A DNA stretch of 64,000 nt, from NCBI GenBank assembly GCA_044337515.1, contig JBIINK010000006.1:1-64000 (forward strand), given 5' to 3'. A program made the position numbers and the translations under genes. Of this stretch, positions 1 to 8,885 are shown piece after piece. Within the stretch, counting starts at the first letter, position 1, and each line of letters opens with the position of its first letter. The notes under the pieces are model-generated. The model was given only the letters and a program-made list of their open reading frames with translations, had not been told where the DNA came from and ran no database searches. Origin of the DNA: CAJBVG01 sp044337515. Its GTDB lineage: Bacteria > Bacteroidota > Bacteroidia > Sphingobacteriales > Sphingobacteriaceae.

Positions 1-44
1 TTCCTAATTCCTAATTCCTAATTCCTAATTCCTAATTCTTAATT
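1..44. repeat. GAATTAGG-type heptamer array
   Basis: The + strand shows about six tandem copies of a 7-nt unit (CTAATTC). On the minus strand this reads as GAATTAG copies running outward from the stop codon of the adjacent minus-strand lipoprotein gene, and the array overlaps that stop codon. The array continues beyond the left window edge. The same word in the same outward sense follows ftsE (41.35 kb) and precedes pyrC (5.41-5.46 kb). Confidence 0.85.
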
Positions 45-416
45 ATTAAGCGCTCCTTGCTCAATCCAAATAAAAACCTTCTTTATTTGTTTATCAGATA
101 AAGGTCCTTTTGGTGGCATTTTTTTCTCGCCAAAATTTACAAGAAGTACTTGATAAAATTCTGATCCTTTTGCATCACCAGCTTTAACTCCACCCTCATT
201 CATTACATCGTTATAGGTAGTTAAAGGGAACTCTGAATCCTTATCGGTTCCGTGGCACCCATTCATTGCGCAATTCCCAGAAATGATGGCTTGTATATCG
301 TCTTTAAAACTAATAGTAGGAGCTGTTGATAGATCAATATCGTTTTTGCAAGAGCTAACTGAAATTGAAAAAATTGAAAGTAATAGCAATCCAAGCGTAA
401 ATTTTATTTTAGTCAT
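39..416 (-). CDS. Cytochrome c-like lipoprotein
   Basis: A 125-residue secreted protein. Residues 1-22 form a hydrophobic signal ending in a lipobox with Cys23, so membrane anchoring as a lipoprotein is likely. Residues about 35-122 resemble the small c-type cytochrome domain of the PSCyt1/planctomycete type: Cys49-X4-Cys54-His55 and a late KMPP motif whose Met could be the distal haem ligand, followed by a helix of the LSDKQIKKVFIWIEQGA kind. The X4 spacing is not the canonical CXXCH. It overlaps the upstream membrane gene by 8 nt, so the pair is probably co-translated. Haem attachment would fit the Ccm system encoded at 14-26 kb. The family assignment is by motif only. Confidence 0.7.
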   Translation of the reverse strand: MTKIKFTLGLLLLSIFSISVSSCKNDIDLSTAPTISFKDDIQAIISGNCAMNGCHGTDKDSEFPLTTYNDVMNEGGVKAGDAKGSEFYQVLLVNFGEKKMPPKGPLSDKQIKKVFIWIEQGALNN

Positions 417-912
417 TGTCTTCTCCTGATTCGTTGTTTTCTAATGTTTGTGTTGTATCTGTTGCTGCACCAGTTCTTAATTCTGGTCTACGTATTTGTC
501 CGCCTGTTTTACCAACATTAAATAATAATATTAATGAAACAAAAGCAGCCAACCAAGTTAATCGGTTTGCCCATAAAGAAAGTGAATGATCTTTTGTTAA
601 TAGTAATATTGAAATTAATGCAAGTACTCCTAAAATGTCGGTTAAAATAAATGCAAGTTCTGCAGCTTCTTCATGTTCTTCAGCCATGCTTTCGCTTGTA
701 CCAACAGAATTTTCAATACGTTCTTCAGCATCTTCTCCTGTAAGGTAAGCTGGAATGGTTGATACAGACGCTGCAAGTAAAATATATAAACCTACAAGCT
801 TTACGGTTTTTAAATGCCTTAATAATCCAAAGCTTAATACTGCAAAGCCAGTTAAAGATAAGATAATCGGAAAATGATTACTTAACAAATGAATGTAGTG
901 TCCGTCTAACAT
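409..912 (-). CDS. DUF2231-like four-helix membrane protein
   Basis: A 167-residue inner-membrane protein with about four hydrophobic segments (near residues 13-32, 37-55, 84-104 and 113-132). The N-terminal HFPIILS motif and the late TGGQIRRPEL motif resemble the DUF2231 family, whose members often sit beside small cytochromes. A His/Glu-rich stretch (EEHEEAAELA, about 77-87) lies at the membrane edge and could bind metal or haem; this is inference. It overlaps the cytochrome-like lipoprotein gene by 8 nt, suggesting a redox membrane pair. The substrate is unknown. Confidence 0.65.
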   Translation of the reverse strand: MLDGHYIHLLSNHFPIILSLTGFAVLSFGLLRHLKTVKLVGLYILLAASVSTIPAYLTGEDAEERIENSVGTSESMAEEHEEAAELAFILTDILGVLALISILLLTKDHSLSLWANRLTWLAAFVSLILLFNVGKTGGQIRRPELRTGAATDTTQTLENNESGEDND

Positions 913-949
913 GATTTCTAGTTTTTAATGATATGTATTTAATACAATT

Positions 950-3532
950 TTAATAAATAACATTGACCATGCCTACGTCTTCAAAGCCTTTACCGATGAT
1001 TGAGTAAAAATAGACTCCCGGTGGGACTATTTCACCCCCGATACGGCCATCCCATTCCCATACTTCAGCATCTTTTATCTCGTGCATCAATTTGCCCCAA
1101 CGGTTATAGATGCTCATCTTTTCTATTGCGCAATTTACATTGCCACCTGTGATTCTAAATATATCATTGATGTTGTCTCCATTCGGCGTAAATACATTCG
1201 GCACTTTTCGTTGCTTTGGATCTACATCAAGTAAATTCAATGTGAATGTGCTAGTATCTGTACAATCCGTTCCTCTATTTGCAATAAGTGTTACAGTCAT
1301 TGCACCTGTAGTATCATAACGATGTATAGGGTTGCGTTCCAATGAATGTTTTGAATCGCCAAAGTCCCAGTAGAAGCTGTCTGTTGCAACTGTAGTATTA
1401 GAGAAATAAACAGTTTTAGCACAACTGTCAAAACTATAATCAACTATTAATTCCGGACGAACAATTACATGTACAACTACACTATCATAACTAAAGCATG
1501 CGTGATTAATAGCTTTCAAATAATATGTAGTTGTTTTCGATGGGCCTGCTAATGGATTCGCAATTTTCGAATTACTTAAACTTGCACTTGGCGACCATTC
1601 GTAGGTATCATAATCAGATCCACCAGCACTTAATGGCACACTCGATCGTTCACAAATTACTACATCTTCTCCAGCATTGGCCACAGGAATTGTGTCGTAT
1701 ACTACTTCAATGCTAACTTCCTTTATACAATCAACTGTATCTTTTATTTTAGCAATATAAGATCCTGGTTTAAATATTCTAACTGAAGCAAGAGTTGTAT
1801 CACCAACAATACCTGTTGATGGGCTCCAAGTATATTCTCCACCACCATATGCCTTGATTGAAATACTATCACCTTTGCAAACATAAACTGTCTTCGGCCC
1901 ATAAACACCTTTGGGGATACTCGAAATTTTATATTGTATTTCGTTGGCACAATAATTTTCATCAGTAACTACACAAGTCACAATAATTGGACTAACACCC
2001 GATGGTACTGAATATTTAGTGGTCATTAAGGTGTCGTTTTCAATTAATCCGACTGCAGTAAAATCAATCGTAGTTGCTCCCCATTGATAATGTAATCCTG
2101 GGACATTCGATTTTACACTAAAGAAGATATCCGTTGGTGCACAAACAATCGTATCACTGCTAGAAACTAAAGTAACAGGTATAATTGGTGGTATGTAAAA
2201 TGTATCTTTTGATGTATAATTAATACAACTATCGTATATCGAAATGATATACATCGTTAAACTATCTGGCGATGCATCGATTACTGCAGATAATGATTTT
2301 ATTACACCTAAACTGTCTGTCCAGGTATATGATAAGTGTGAAGAACCGCCACTGTATTTTACAATTTTAGAAATGGTATCACCTGTACAAAATATCTTTT
2401 TAATACCTACAATTGTTAAGGTGTCAAAATCTTTAATAGCTACAGAGTCAAAGGATTTAGAACATATTCCATTACTTGTAATGGTTAGAATTACTCCTTC
2501 TGTTGGTTCTACATCATTGTCATCAATAGGGAATACAACTAAATCAGCAAACATTTTTCCTGTTTGAATAACAATAGAGTCGGGGATTGGTAAATAATCA
2601 ACTCCCATGGTAGCAGCACCTGTAATGTTATATTTAACTTTTAAATTAGTGCTAGTATTTGAACTTGATCGAGTGAATCGAAATACACTACTATCACATT
2701 TTTCTTGAATAATATTTTTTCCTAATGGTACATATAGGTCTACCTTAGCTTCATTCTCTGCCTCACTTTTTAAACTTAGCGCTTCTAAGAAAAATCCAGA
2801 ATCGTATGCATAATCATCTACATCGGCAATTGCCATTTTAATAACATAGGTTTGGCAGGGAGTTAGGTTGTCAGCTACAATTTCAATCACCTTGGTAAAG
2901 CCATCATATTGTACCGTTACTCCATTCTGATTATCGAAATATAAATTTGAATTAGTAGAATCATTAATCGTATTTATACTAATTGGTGTATTTGTATTAG
3001 GAATTAATGCAATATTTTTTTTCCCAACAATACCGGGTCCACTTAAGAAAAAACCAAAAATATCATTATAAGGAAATCCTACCCATTGTGGGTATTCTTC
3101 TGAGGCAAAAACAAATCTAAATTTTACGATGCTTGATACTGGAATAAACTCGAATTGTAATGATGCTGCATCGTTGGTTGATGCTCCTGAGAGGAGTGAA
3201 TTTAAATCACCATCACCTACTTTTTGGTTGGAGGTACTTGCCTTATCATTATTCGGACCGATGGCATTTCTCGCTAGACCAGTGGTAATAATTATCCCAC
3301 TATCTAAACCAATATTTGAATTACGGCCATCAAAAATGCCGATAGCATTGGTATTGCCATTGAAAATTACGTTTTTAACTACTACTCCAGAGCCAACCAA
3401 AACTTGGTTAACCATTTTACTGAAGTTTTTCTCCGTGCGTACTTTCAATTGCGCATTTGCAGGAGTAAAACAACTAAAGGTTAGGCTAATAGAGAGAATT
3501 AATGTCGATATGAGGTGCTGTGTCTTTTTCAA
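950..3532 (-). CDS. T9SS type B secreted adhesin, choice-of-anchor L
   Basis: An 860-residue exported protein. Residues 1-27 are a signal peptide. A choice-of-anchor L domain follows (about 45-255, with the features NGNTNAIGIFDG and FVFASEEYPQWVG), then a Calx-beta-like segment (about 290-370), several beta-sandwich or Ig-like modules, and a PKD-like domain with the WDFGD motif (about 690-765). The last ~84 residues, from VPNVFTPNGDN to the end, are the gliding-motility-associated T9SS type B sorting domain, so the protein should cross the outer membrane through T9SS. The apparent start is TTG; no in-frame ATG lies just upstream. The location next to gldC fits a gliding or adhesion role, but the ligand is unknown. 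Confidence 0.88.
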   Translation of the reverse strand: MKKTQHLISTLILSISLTFSCFTPANAQLKVRTEKNFSKMVNQVLVGSGVVVKNVIFNGNTNAIGIFDGRNSNIGLDSGIIITTGLARNAIGPNNDKASTSNQKVGDGDLNSLLSGASTNDAASLQFEFIPVSSIVKFRFVFASEEYPQWVGFPYNDIFGFFLSGPGIVGKKNIALIPNTNTPISINTINDSTNSNLYFDNQNGVTVQYDGFTKVIEIVADNLTPCQTYVIKMAIADVDDYAYDSGFFLEALSLKSEAENEAKVDLYVPLGKNIIQEKCDSSVFRFTRSSSNTSTNLKVKYNITGAATMGVDYLPIPDSIVIQTGKMFADLVVFPIDDNDVEPTEGVILTITSNGICSKSFDSVAIKDFDTLTIVGIKKIFCTGDTISKIVKYSGGSSHLSYTWTDSLGVIKSLSAVIDASPDSLTMYIISIYDSCINYTSKDTFYIPPIIPVTLVSSSDTIVCAPTDIFFSVKSNVPGLHYQWGATTIDFTAVGLIENDTLMTTKYSVPSGVSPIIVTCVVTDENYCANEIQYKISSIPKGVYGPKTVYVCKGDSISIKAYGGGEYTWSPSTGIVGDTTLASVRIFKPGSYIAKIKDTVDCIKEVSIEVVYDTIPVANAGEDVVICERSSVPLSAGGSDYDTYEWSPSASLSNSKIANPLAGPSKTTTYYLKAINHACFSYDSVVVHVIVRPELIVDYSFDSCAKTVYFSNTTVATDSFYWDFGDSKHSLERNPIHRYDTTGAMTVTLIANRGTDCTDTSTFTLNLLDVDPKQRKVPNVFTPNGDNINDIFRITGGNVNCAIEKMSIYNRWGKLMHEIKDAEVWEWDGRIGGEIVPPGVYFYSIIGKGFEDVGMVNVIY

Positions 3533-3583
3533 AATAATGTATTGGATAAATAAAGTTCCAATATAGTAATTTCTTCAGCAAAA

Positions 3584-3919
3584 TTAACCTTGTACTTTCA
3601 ATTCCATTTTTTCGGCGAAATGAGCGCAATAATCACGTAAATCCTCTACAATATTGGTCTCATTGGTTGCTTTTAAGAAGCTATCGCCCATGGTCATCAA
3701 TGTTTCGTAGAAAAATCGTTTCATCTCATCAACAGGCATATCTTTAGTCCATAAGTCCAAACGTAAAGTATTTTGGTACTGTTGATCCCATAATGCAAGC
3801 ATCATCGATTTGCAATTTACTTCTTCATTGGTTTCACCATCGGTAGACTTCCATGTAATGGTTTCAGGTAATTTATTTTCGTCAAGGGTAACTTTAATGT
3901 TGATTTCTGCTGTTTTCAT
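3584..3919 (-). CDS. gldC: Gliding motility protein GldC
   Basis: A 111-residue cytoplasmic protein without signal peptide, matching the GldC family in length and sequence style (N-terminal beta strand with KVTLDENKLPETITW, then LALWDQQYQNTLRLDLWTKDMPVDEMKRFF, which are typical of the family). In flavobacteria GldC was identified through gliding genetics, although it is widespread in Bacteroidota that do not glide. It lies 5 nt after the stop of the upstream helicase gene and is probably co-transcribed with it. The T9SS cargo gene directly downstream fits the gliding/T9SS theme. Recognition is from memory of the family. Confidence 0.88.
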   Translation of the reverse strand: MKTAEINIKVTLDENKLPETITWKSTDGETNEEVNCKSMMLALWDQQYQNTLRLDLWTKDMPVDEMKRFFYETLMTMGDSFLKATNETNIVEDLRDYCAHFAEKMELKVQG

Positions 3920-3924
3920 TTTTA

Positions 3925-5298
3925 TTAACTTTTTTTACGACCACCACTCTTTCCACGAGTGCTTTTTGAATTTCTAATTTTATCTTTTTTCTCTTTATCC
4001 TTCGCTTTTTTATAAGCGATGTCGGAGATATTTTTTGTTAAGATTGTTTTGGCAAACTTTTTCTCATGGAAAGCCCCTTTAAATTCAGGGTTATCCTTGC
4101 GTTTCTGCATATCTATTTCCTTCGCCATGGCTTGAGCTTCGGTGAAAGGTGTTTCTTTTACATATAAGTTCGATGGAACTTCTAATTCGTTAATTCGTTG
4201 ACGTATTAACTTTTCAATTTTCTCCAAATGATATTCCTCCGCAGGATTACAAAAGGTAATGGATACACCCGATTTACTAGCTCTTCCTGTTCTTCCAATT
4301 CGATGTACATAATCTTCGTATATCAATGGAACATCGAAGTTGATTACGTGAGATACATTGGCCACATCTAAACCTCTTGAAGCCACATCCGTTCCAATTA
4401 AAATTCGAATATCCTCCTCTTTAAATGCTTGTATACTATTGATACGTGTATTTTGTCCCTTATTGGCATGTATCACCCGAACTTCATCTTTTCCATATAC
4501 ACGTTCCGCATAATGGTATAAATTTTCTGCTATCTGCCTTGTTTTGCAAAACACAATAATCTTAGTAAACTCTTCTCTTTTTTCTAAAAAGCTTTGCAGC
4601 ATATTAATTTTAGTTCTGATGTTTGGAACCTTATATAAATATTGAGATATCAAATCTGCAGGAGTTGCTTGAGGAGCAATCTCCACCATGATAGGGAATG
4701 CTAAGAAATCGCCCGCTAGGGTTTTTACTTTTTCACTCATGGTAGCTGAGAAAAGCATGTTTTGCCTTTTTCGGGGCACGATTTCTAGAATCTTATTGAT
4801 TTTGTGGATGAAACCCATATCGAGCATCTTATCCGCCTCATCAATAATTAAGGTTTTTAAATCTTTTAAGATCAAATCACCCGCTAAATATAACTCCACC
4901 AATCGGCCTGGTGTTGCAATAACAATATCTAATCCCTGACTTAATATTTCTTTTTGCGTTTTTGGCCCTAAGCCTCCATATAATACTACCGAACGCAAGT
5001 CCGTATATTTAGACATGGCAACGATATCAGCATGAATTTGTATAGCCAGTTCTCGAGTAGGTGATAAAACTAATACTCTAGGGTTCATCCCTTGAGCAAA
5101 CTTTAAGTTCATAATGATAGGAATGCTGTAAGCTGCAGTTTTCCCAGTACCAGTTTGCGCTACACCTAATAAATCTTGCCCATTCATTATGGTAGGAATT
5201 GCCTTCAATTGAATTGGTGTAGGATCAGTATACCCCAAGTCTTCAATCGCACTTAGCAATTGTCTATTTAACGAAAATTGTTCAAAATTTATTGACAT
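3925..5298 (-). CDS. DEAD-box RNA helicase, RhlE type
   Basis: A 457-residue ATP-dependent RNA helicase with the full motif set: Q motif near residue 27, AQTGTGKT at 47-54, PTRELA at 80-85, TPGR at 129-132, DEAD at 153-156, SAT, ARGLDV and HRIGRTGRA. The C-terminus (about 420-457) is a basic Lys/Arg/Ser-rich tail, as in RhlE/CsdA-like helicases that act in ribosome assembly and RNA turnover. A clear -7 box (TATCTTTG) ends 5 nt before the ATG, so the transcript should have almost no leader. gldC follows after 5 nt. Confidence 0.93.
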   Translation of the reverse strand: MSINFEQFSLNRQLLSAIEDLGYTDPTPIQLKAIPTIMNGQDLLGVAQTGTGKTAAYSIPIIMNLKFAQGMNPRVLVLSPTRELAIQIHADIVAMSKYTDLRSVVLYGGLGPKTQKEILSQGLDIVIATPGRLVELYLAGDLILKDLKTLIIDEADKMLDMGFIHKINKILEIVPRKRQNMLFSATMSEKVKTLAGDFLAFPIMVEIAPQATPADLISQYLYKVPNIRTKINMLQSFLEKREEFTKIIVFCKTRQIAENLYHYAERVYGKDEVRVIHANKGQNTRINSIQAFKEEDIRILIGTDVASRGLDVANVSHVINFDVPLIYEDYVHRIGRTGRASKSGVSITFCNPAEEYHLEKIEKLIRQRINELEVPSNLYVKETPFTEAQAMAKEIDMQKRKDNPEFKGAFHEKKFAKTILTKNISDIAYKKAKDKEKKDKIRNSKSTRGKSGGRKKS

Positions 5299-5303
5299 AA
5301 GCG

Positions 5304-5311
5304 CAAAGATA
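5304..5311 (-). promoter_or_regulatory. -7 promoter box for the helicase-gldC unit
   Basis: The minus strand reads TATCTTTG, a perfect match to the Bacteroidota -7 consensus TAnnTTTG. Only 5 nt separate it from the helicase ATG, which predicts a leaderless or nearly leaderless mRNA. The CGAACTAT repeat array starts immediately upstream, so the -33 region of this promoter would lie inside the array. Confidence 0.6.
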
Positions 5312-5320
5312 GACCAATTT

Positions 5321-5460
5321 CGAACTATCGAACTATCGAACTATCAAAATATCGAAATTATTGAATTAGGATCCACCTTATAATCCTTTTTCAAACTAAA
5401 TTTTTTAAATTCCTAATTCCTAATTCCTAATTCCTAATTCCTAATTCCTAATTCCTAATT
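5321..5460. repeat. Composite word arrays between divergent genes
   Basis: Two different arrays meet in this divergent gap. From 5321 to about 5370 the + strand carries octamers CGAACTAT (three near-perfect copies, then decaying forms), reading outward from the helicase. From about 5409 to 5460 seven tandem TAATTCC heptamers run up to the pyrC promoter; on the minus strand these read GAATTAG, outward from pyrC. The 38 nt between them are AT-rich with no gene. Confidence 0.85.
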
Positions 5461-5473
5461 GATATTTCCTTCT

Positions 5474-5481
5474 TATCTTTG
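5474..5481 (+). promoter_or_regulatory. -7 promoter box for pyrC
   Basis: TATCTTTG matches the Bacteroidota -7 consensus and lies 18 nt before the ATG at 5500. It overlaps an in-frame TTG at 5479, which argues against translation starting there. No convincing -33 element is seen because that region is the heptamer array. Confidence 0.6.
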
Positions 5482-5499
5482 TACAAACCCACATCACCT

Positions 5500-6831
5500 A
5501 TGAAATACCTAATTAAATCTGCTACAGTAATTAACGAAGGCTCTTCTGAAATTTTAGATGTTCTTATTGAAAACGAGAGAATTGCAAAAATTGCTAAAGA
5601 TATTTCCGACGATTCTGCAGAAGTTATTAATGCCGAAGGAATGTGGTTAATACCAGGAGCTATTGATGATCAGGTGCATTTTAGAGAGCCCGGTTTAACT
5701 CATAAAGGTGAAATTTATACCGAAGCAAAAGCAGCAGTTGCAGGTGGAATTACATCGTACATGGAGATGCCGAATACAGTTCCTAATGTGTTTACTCAAT
5801 CTTTATTAGAAGATAAATACAATCGTGCTGCTGAAGTATCATTAGCGAATTATACTTTTTTTATGGGTACTTCTAATGATAATTTAGAAGAAGTACTCCG
5901 CACCAATACCCGTAACGTATGTGGCGTTAAAATATTTATGGGTTCATCAACTGGAAACATGTTGGTTGATAATCCTTCAACCTTAGATTCGATATTTGCA
6001 CAATTTTCTGGTCTTATTGCAACTCATTGCGAAGATGAAATGACCATCAAACGAAACCAAGCTAGTTTCAAAGAAAAATATGGCGATAATGTAGACATAA
6101 CCATGCATGCTCAGATTCGCTCTGAAGAAGCTTGTTACTTATCCTCTTCATTCGCGGTATCATTGGCTAAAAAGCACAAAACTCGATTACATATTTTACA
6201 TATCTCTACCGAAAAGGAAACTCATCTTTTTGAATCGAACATTCCATTAGAAGATAAACTTATTACTGCAGAGGCCTGCATACATCACTTATGGTTTTCT
6301 GATGAAGATTACCCACAAAAGGGCAATTTTATTAAATGGAATCCCGCTGTAAAAAAAGCAAGTGATAGGGCAGGAATTTGGAAGGCACTTTTAGAGGGCA
6401 GAATAGATGTTATTGCCACAGACCATGCTCCGCATACACTTGATGAAAAAATGCAAGCCTATTCATTAGCACCATCAGGTGGTCCTTTAGTTCAACATGC
6501 TGTGCAAGCGATAGTAGATAAGGTTTTTGAAGGACAGCTAAGTAAAGAAATGATGGTTCAGAAAATGTCACATAATCCAGCAATCTTATTTAGAATTGAA
6601 GATCGTGGCTTTATTCGTGAAGGGTATTATGCCGATTTAGTACTTATTGATCCAAATAAAAACATGGAGGTTAATAAGTCCAACCTCTTATACAAATGCA
6701 ATTGGTCGCCTTTTGAAGGTCACACTTTCTGCTCAAGTATTGATACGACTTTCGTAAATGGCCATAAAGTATATCATAAGGGAGTTTTTGATGAAACTTC
6801 TAGAGGCAAACGCTTATTATTTAACAGATAA
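5500..6831 (+). CDS. pyrC: Dihydroorotase PyrC
   Basis: A 443-residue amidohydrolase that should interconvert carbamoyl-aspartate and dihydroorotate in pyrimidine synthesis. The metal and substrate motifs are present: DDQVHFREPG (residues 56-65), THCEDE, LHILHIST and the catalytic ATDHAPHT segment. The first His of the usual HxH is Gln58 here; I recall the same DQVH arrangement in other Bacteroidota dihydroorotases, so I treat it as a subgroup trait. I chose ATG 5500 rather than the in-frame TTG at 5479, which overlaps the promoter. A second, degenerate homologue lies at 51.5 kb. Confidence 0.9.
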   Translation: MKYLIKSATVINEGSSEILDVLIENERIAKIAKDISDDSAEVINAEGMWLIPGAIDDQVHFREPGLTHKGEIYTEAKAAVAGGITSYMEMPNTVPNVFTQSLLEDKYNRAAEVSLANYTFFMGTSNDNLEEVLRTNTRNVCGVKIFMGSSTGNMLVDNPSTLDSIFAQFSGLIATHCEDEMTIKRNQASFKEKYGDNVDITMHAQIRSEEACYLSSSFAVSLAKKHKTRLHILHISTEKETHLFESNIPLEDKLITAEACIHHLWFSDEDYPQKGNFIKWNPAVKKASDRAGIWKALLEGRIDVIATDHAPHTLDEKMQAYSLAPSGGPLVQHAVQAIVDKVFEGQLSKEMMVQKMSHNPAILFRIEDRGFIREGYYADLVLIDPNKNMEVNKSNLLYKCNWSPFEGHTFCSSIDTTFVNGHKVYHKGVFDETSRGKRLLFNR

Positions 6832-7000
6832 CGTAACTTATTTCTGAGATTTTCGAATAAGTGATTAAATACTTTCGCTTATGTTGCATCTCATGAAGAA
6901 CCTAGTTCGTCTAGGCCTTAGAATTATAGGAATTTTCTAGTTTCTTGCTTTTATTTAGAATCATTTTAAAAACAATGATGCGCTTTTAGTGTATTCTCTA

Positions 7001-7008
7001 TACATTTG
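7001..7008 (+). promoter_or_regulatory. -7 promoter box for hscA
   Basis: TACATTTG matches TAnnTTTG and lies 17 nt before the hscA ATG. The 190-nt gap upstream (from 6832) holds no gene that I can support and no word array; it has only a weak CCTAG/CTAGG dyad near 6900-6916. Confidence 0.55.
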
Positions 7009-7025
7009 CATTTTTAATAGAGAAC

Positions 7026-8885
7026 ATGGCGAAGGTTTCGATCAATATAGCAACAGGTACGCTTCAAAAGGAAGAAATAATAATTGGAATAGATTTAGGT
7101 ACAACGAATAGTTTGATTGCCTACATCGACGACGAAAAGCAATCGAGAGTAATTAATGATACTGGTAAGGGGATCTTAGTACCATCTATCATCTATTTTC
7201 ACCCAAGTGGTGAAATCATAGTTGGTAATGAAGCCAAGCCGTATTTAATCTCAGATCCTCAAAACACCATCTTTTCAGTAAAACGTTTATTAGGCCAATC
7301 CTATAAAGATATTGAAGGCTTCAAAGATTTCTTTAGTTATAAAGTAATCGATGATGATACCGATCGTATCGTAAAAATTAAAGTAGGCGATAAGTTCTAT
7401 ACTCCAATAGAATTATCAGCAATGATTTTGCGCGAATTGAAAGAGCGTGCAGAACATGCACTGAAAACACCAGTAAATAAAGTGGTAATCACAGTTCCAG
7501 CATATTTTAATGATGCTCAACGACAAGCTACTCGCGATGCCGGTAAAATTGCAGGATTAGATGTACTACGAATTGTTAACGAACCTACTGCAGCTAGTTT
7601 AGCATATGGGATTGGATTGAAACAAGAGGAAGAGCAAACCATAGCAGTATACGATTTAGGTGGTGGTACATTTGATGTATCCATTTTAAAAATACAAAAC
7701 GGAATTTTCGAAGTGCTTTCTACTAATGGTGATACCTTTTTAGGTGGAGATGATTTCGATCGTGCCATTATTGATTATTGGTTGGATGTATTGCATTTAA
7801 ACCCTACAGAAGTAATGAATGACGCCTCACTAGCACAATCGTTCAGACTTGCAGCAGAAGAGGCTAAAATAGCTTTAAGCACACAAAATATTTATCAAAC
7901 GAATGTAAACGAACACATGTGTGCGATAAATAAAGCAACTTTCGAAAAATTGATTAGCCCATTTGTCGAAAAAACAATTCAGTGTTGTTCTTCAGCATTA
8001 AAAGATGCTGGAATATCAGCAGAAGAAATACAACAAGTAGTAATGGTGGGTGGTTCCACAAGAACTCCTTTCGTTAAAGAAAGTGTTTCTGCATTTTTCA
8101 ATAGACCTGTAAATAATTCTATTAATCCAGATGAAGTAGTGGCACTAGGTGCAGCTATACAAGCAGATGTTTTATCTGGTAACAGAACAGATATTTTATT
8201 GCTAGATGTAACACCTCTATCCTTAGGTATAGAAACTATGGGTGGTTTAATGGATGTTATCATTCCTCGTAATTCTAAAGTGCCTACAAAAGCAGGCAGA
8301 CAATACACCACGTCTATTGATGGTCAAGTAAACATGAAGGTTTCCGTATATCAAGGGGAACGTGATTTGGTAAAAGAAAATAGAAAATTAGCAGAATTTG
8401 ATTTGAAGGGTATTCCTTCGATGCCTGCTGGTTTTCCGAAAGTTGATATCAATTTCCTTTTAAATGCCGATGGTATTTTAAAGGTTCAAGCAATTGAGCT
8501 TCGCTCAGGAGTAAAACAAGAAGTTGAAGTAAAACCTACCTATGGTTTAACAGATGATGAAGTAGAAAAAATGCTACTCGACTCTGTTGAACATGCTAAA
8601 GATGACGTTCAACAACGTATGGTGATTGAAGCGAGAACAGAAGGGAAACAAATGGTTTACACTGCCGAAAATTTCATCAAAAAAAGTGCTGAATACTTAA
8701 GCACAGATGAAATTGAACATACAAATTCATTAATAGAGTTGTTGAAATCGGAATTGCCAAAAGGCGATAAAGATTCGATATTAAAAGCAATCGATCAATT
8801 AAACGAATATACCAAGCCATTTGCCGAACGCGTAATGGATATTGCCGTTTCACACGCTATGAAAGGGAAAAAAGTAGATGAGTAA
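7026..8885 (+). CDS. hscA: Hsp70-type Fe-S assembly chaperone HscA
   Basis: A 619-residue Hsp70. The nucleotide-binding domain begins after a 20-residue lead with GIDLGTTNS (21-29), followed by VPAYFNDAQRQATRDAG, NEPTAASLAYG, YDLGGGTFDVS and GGSTRTP; the substrate-binding domain begins near TPLSLGIE, and the C-terminus is helical. I call HscA rather than DnaK because of the N-terminal extension, the NTIFSVKRLLG signature, an HscA-like length, and no DnaK-type acidic tail. HscA works with HscB (gene at 62.5 kb) on the IscU scaffold; fdx and iscX are at 27 kb. The downstream DsbA-family gene overlaps by 8 nt. A specialised DnaK is the alternative. Confidence 0.82.
   Translation: MAKVSINIATGTLQKEEIIIGIDLGTTNSLIAYIDDEKQSRVINDTGKGILVPSIIYFHPSGEIIVGNEAKPYLISDPQNTIFSVKRLLGQSYKDIEGFKDFFSYKVIDDDTDRIVKIKVGDKFYTPIELSAMILRELKERAEHALKTPVNKVVITVPAYFNDAQRQATRDAGKIAGLDVLRIVNEPTAASLAYGIGLKQEEEQTIAVYDLGGGTFDVSILKIQNGIFEVLSTNGDTFLGGDDFDRAIIDYWLDVLHLNPTEVMNDASLAQSFRLAAEEAKIALSTQNIYQTNVNEHMCAINKATFEKLISPFVEKTIQCCSSALKDAGISAEEIQQVVMVGGSTRTPFVKESVSAFFNRPVNNSINPDEVVALGAAIQADVLSGNRTDILLLDVTPLSLGIETMGGLMDVIIPRNSKVPTKAGRQYTTSIDGQVNMKVSVYQGERDLVKENRKLAEFDLKGIPSMPAGFPKVDINFLLNADGILKVQAIELRSGVKQEVEVKPTYGLTDDEVEKMLLDSVEHAKDDVQQRMVIEARTEGKQMVYTAENFIKKSAEYLSTDEIEHTNSLIELLKSELPKGDKDSILKAIDQLNEYTKPFAERVMDIAVSHAMKGKKVDE

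Noticed and set aside
3129..3566. 145-codon plus-strand frame opposite the T9SS adhesin gene
   Set aside because: It is a shadow of the well-supported minus-strand gene and has no domain or promoter.
5479..5499. Upstream in-frame TTG start for pyrC
   Set aside because: It overlaps the TATCTTTG promoter box, so it would not be on the transcript; the ATG at 5500 fits the family start.
6895..6920. Small hairpin CCTAG/CTAGG upstream of hscA as regulatory RNA
   Set aside because: Only a 5-bp stem without conserved riboswitch or T-box features.
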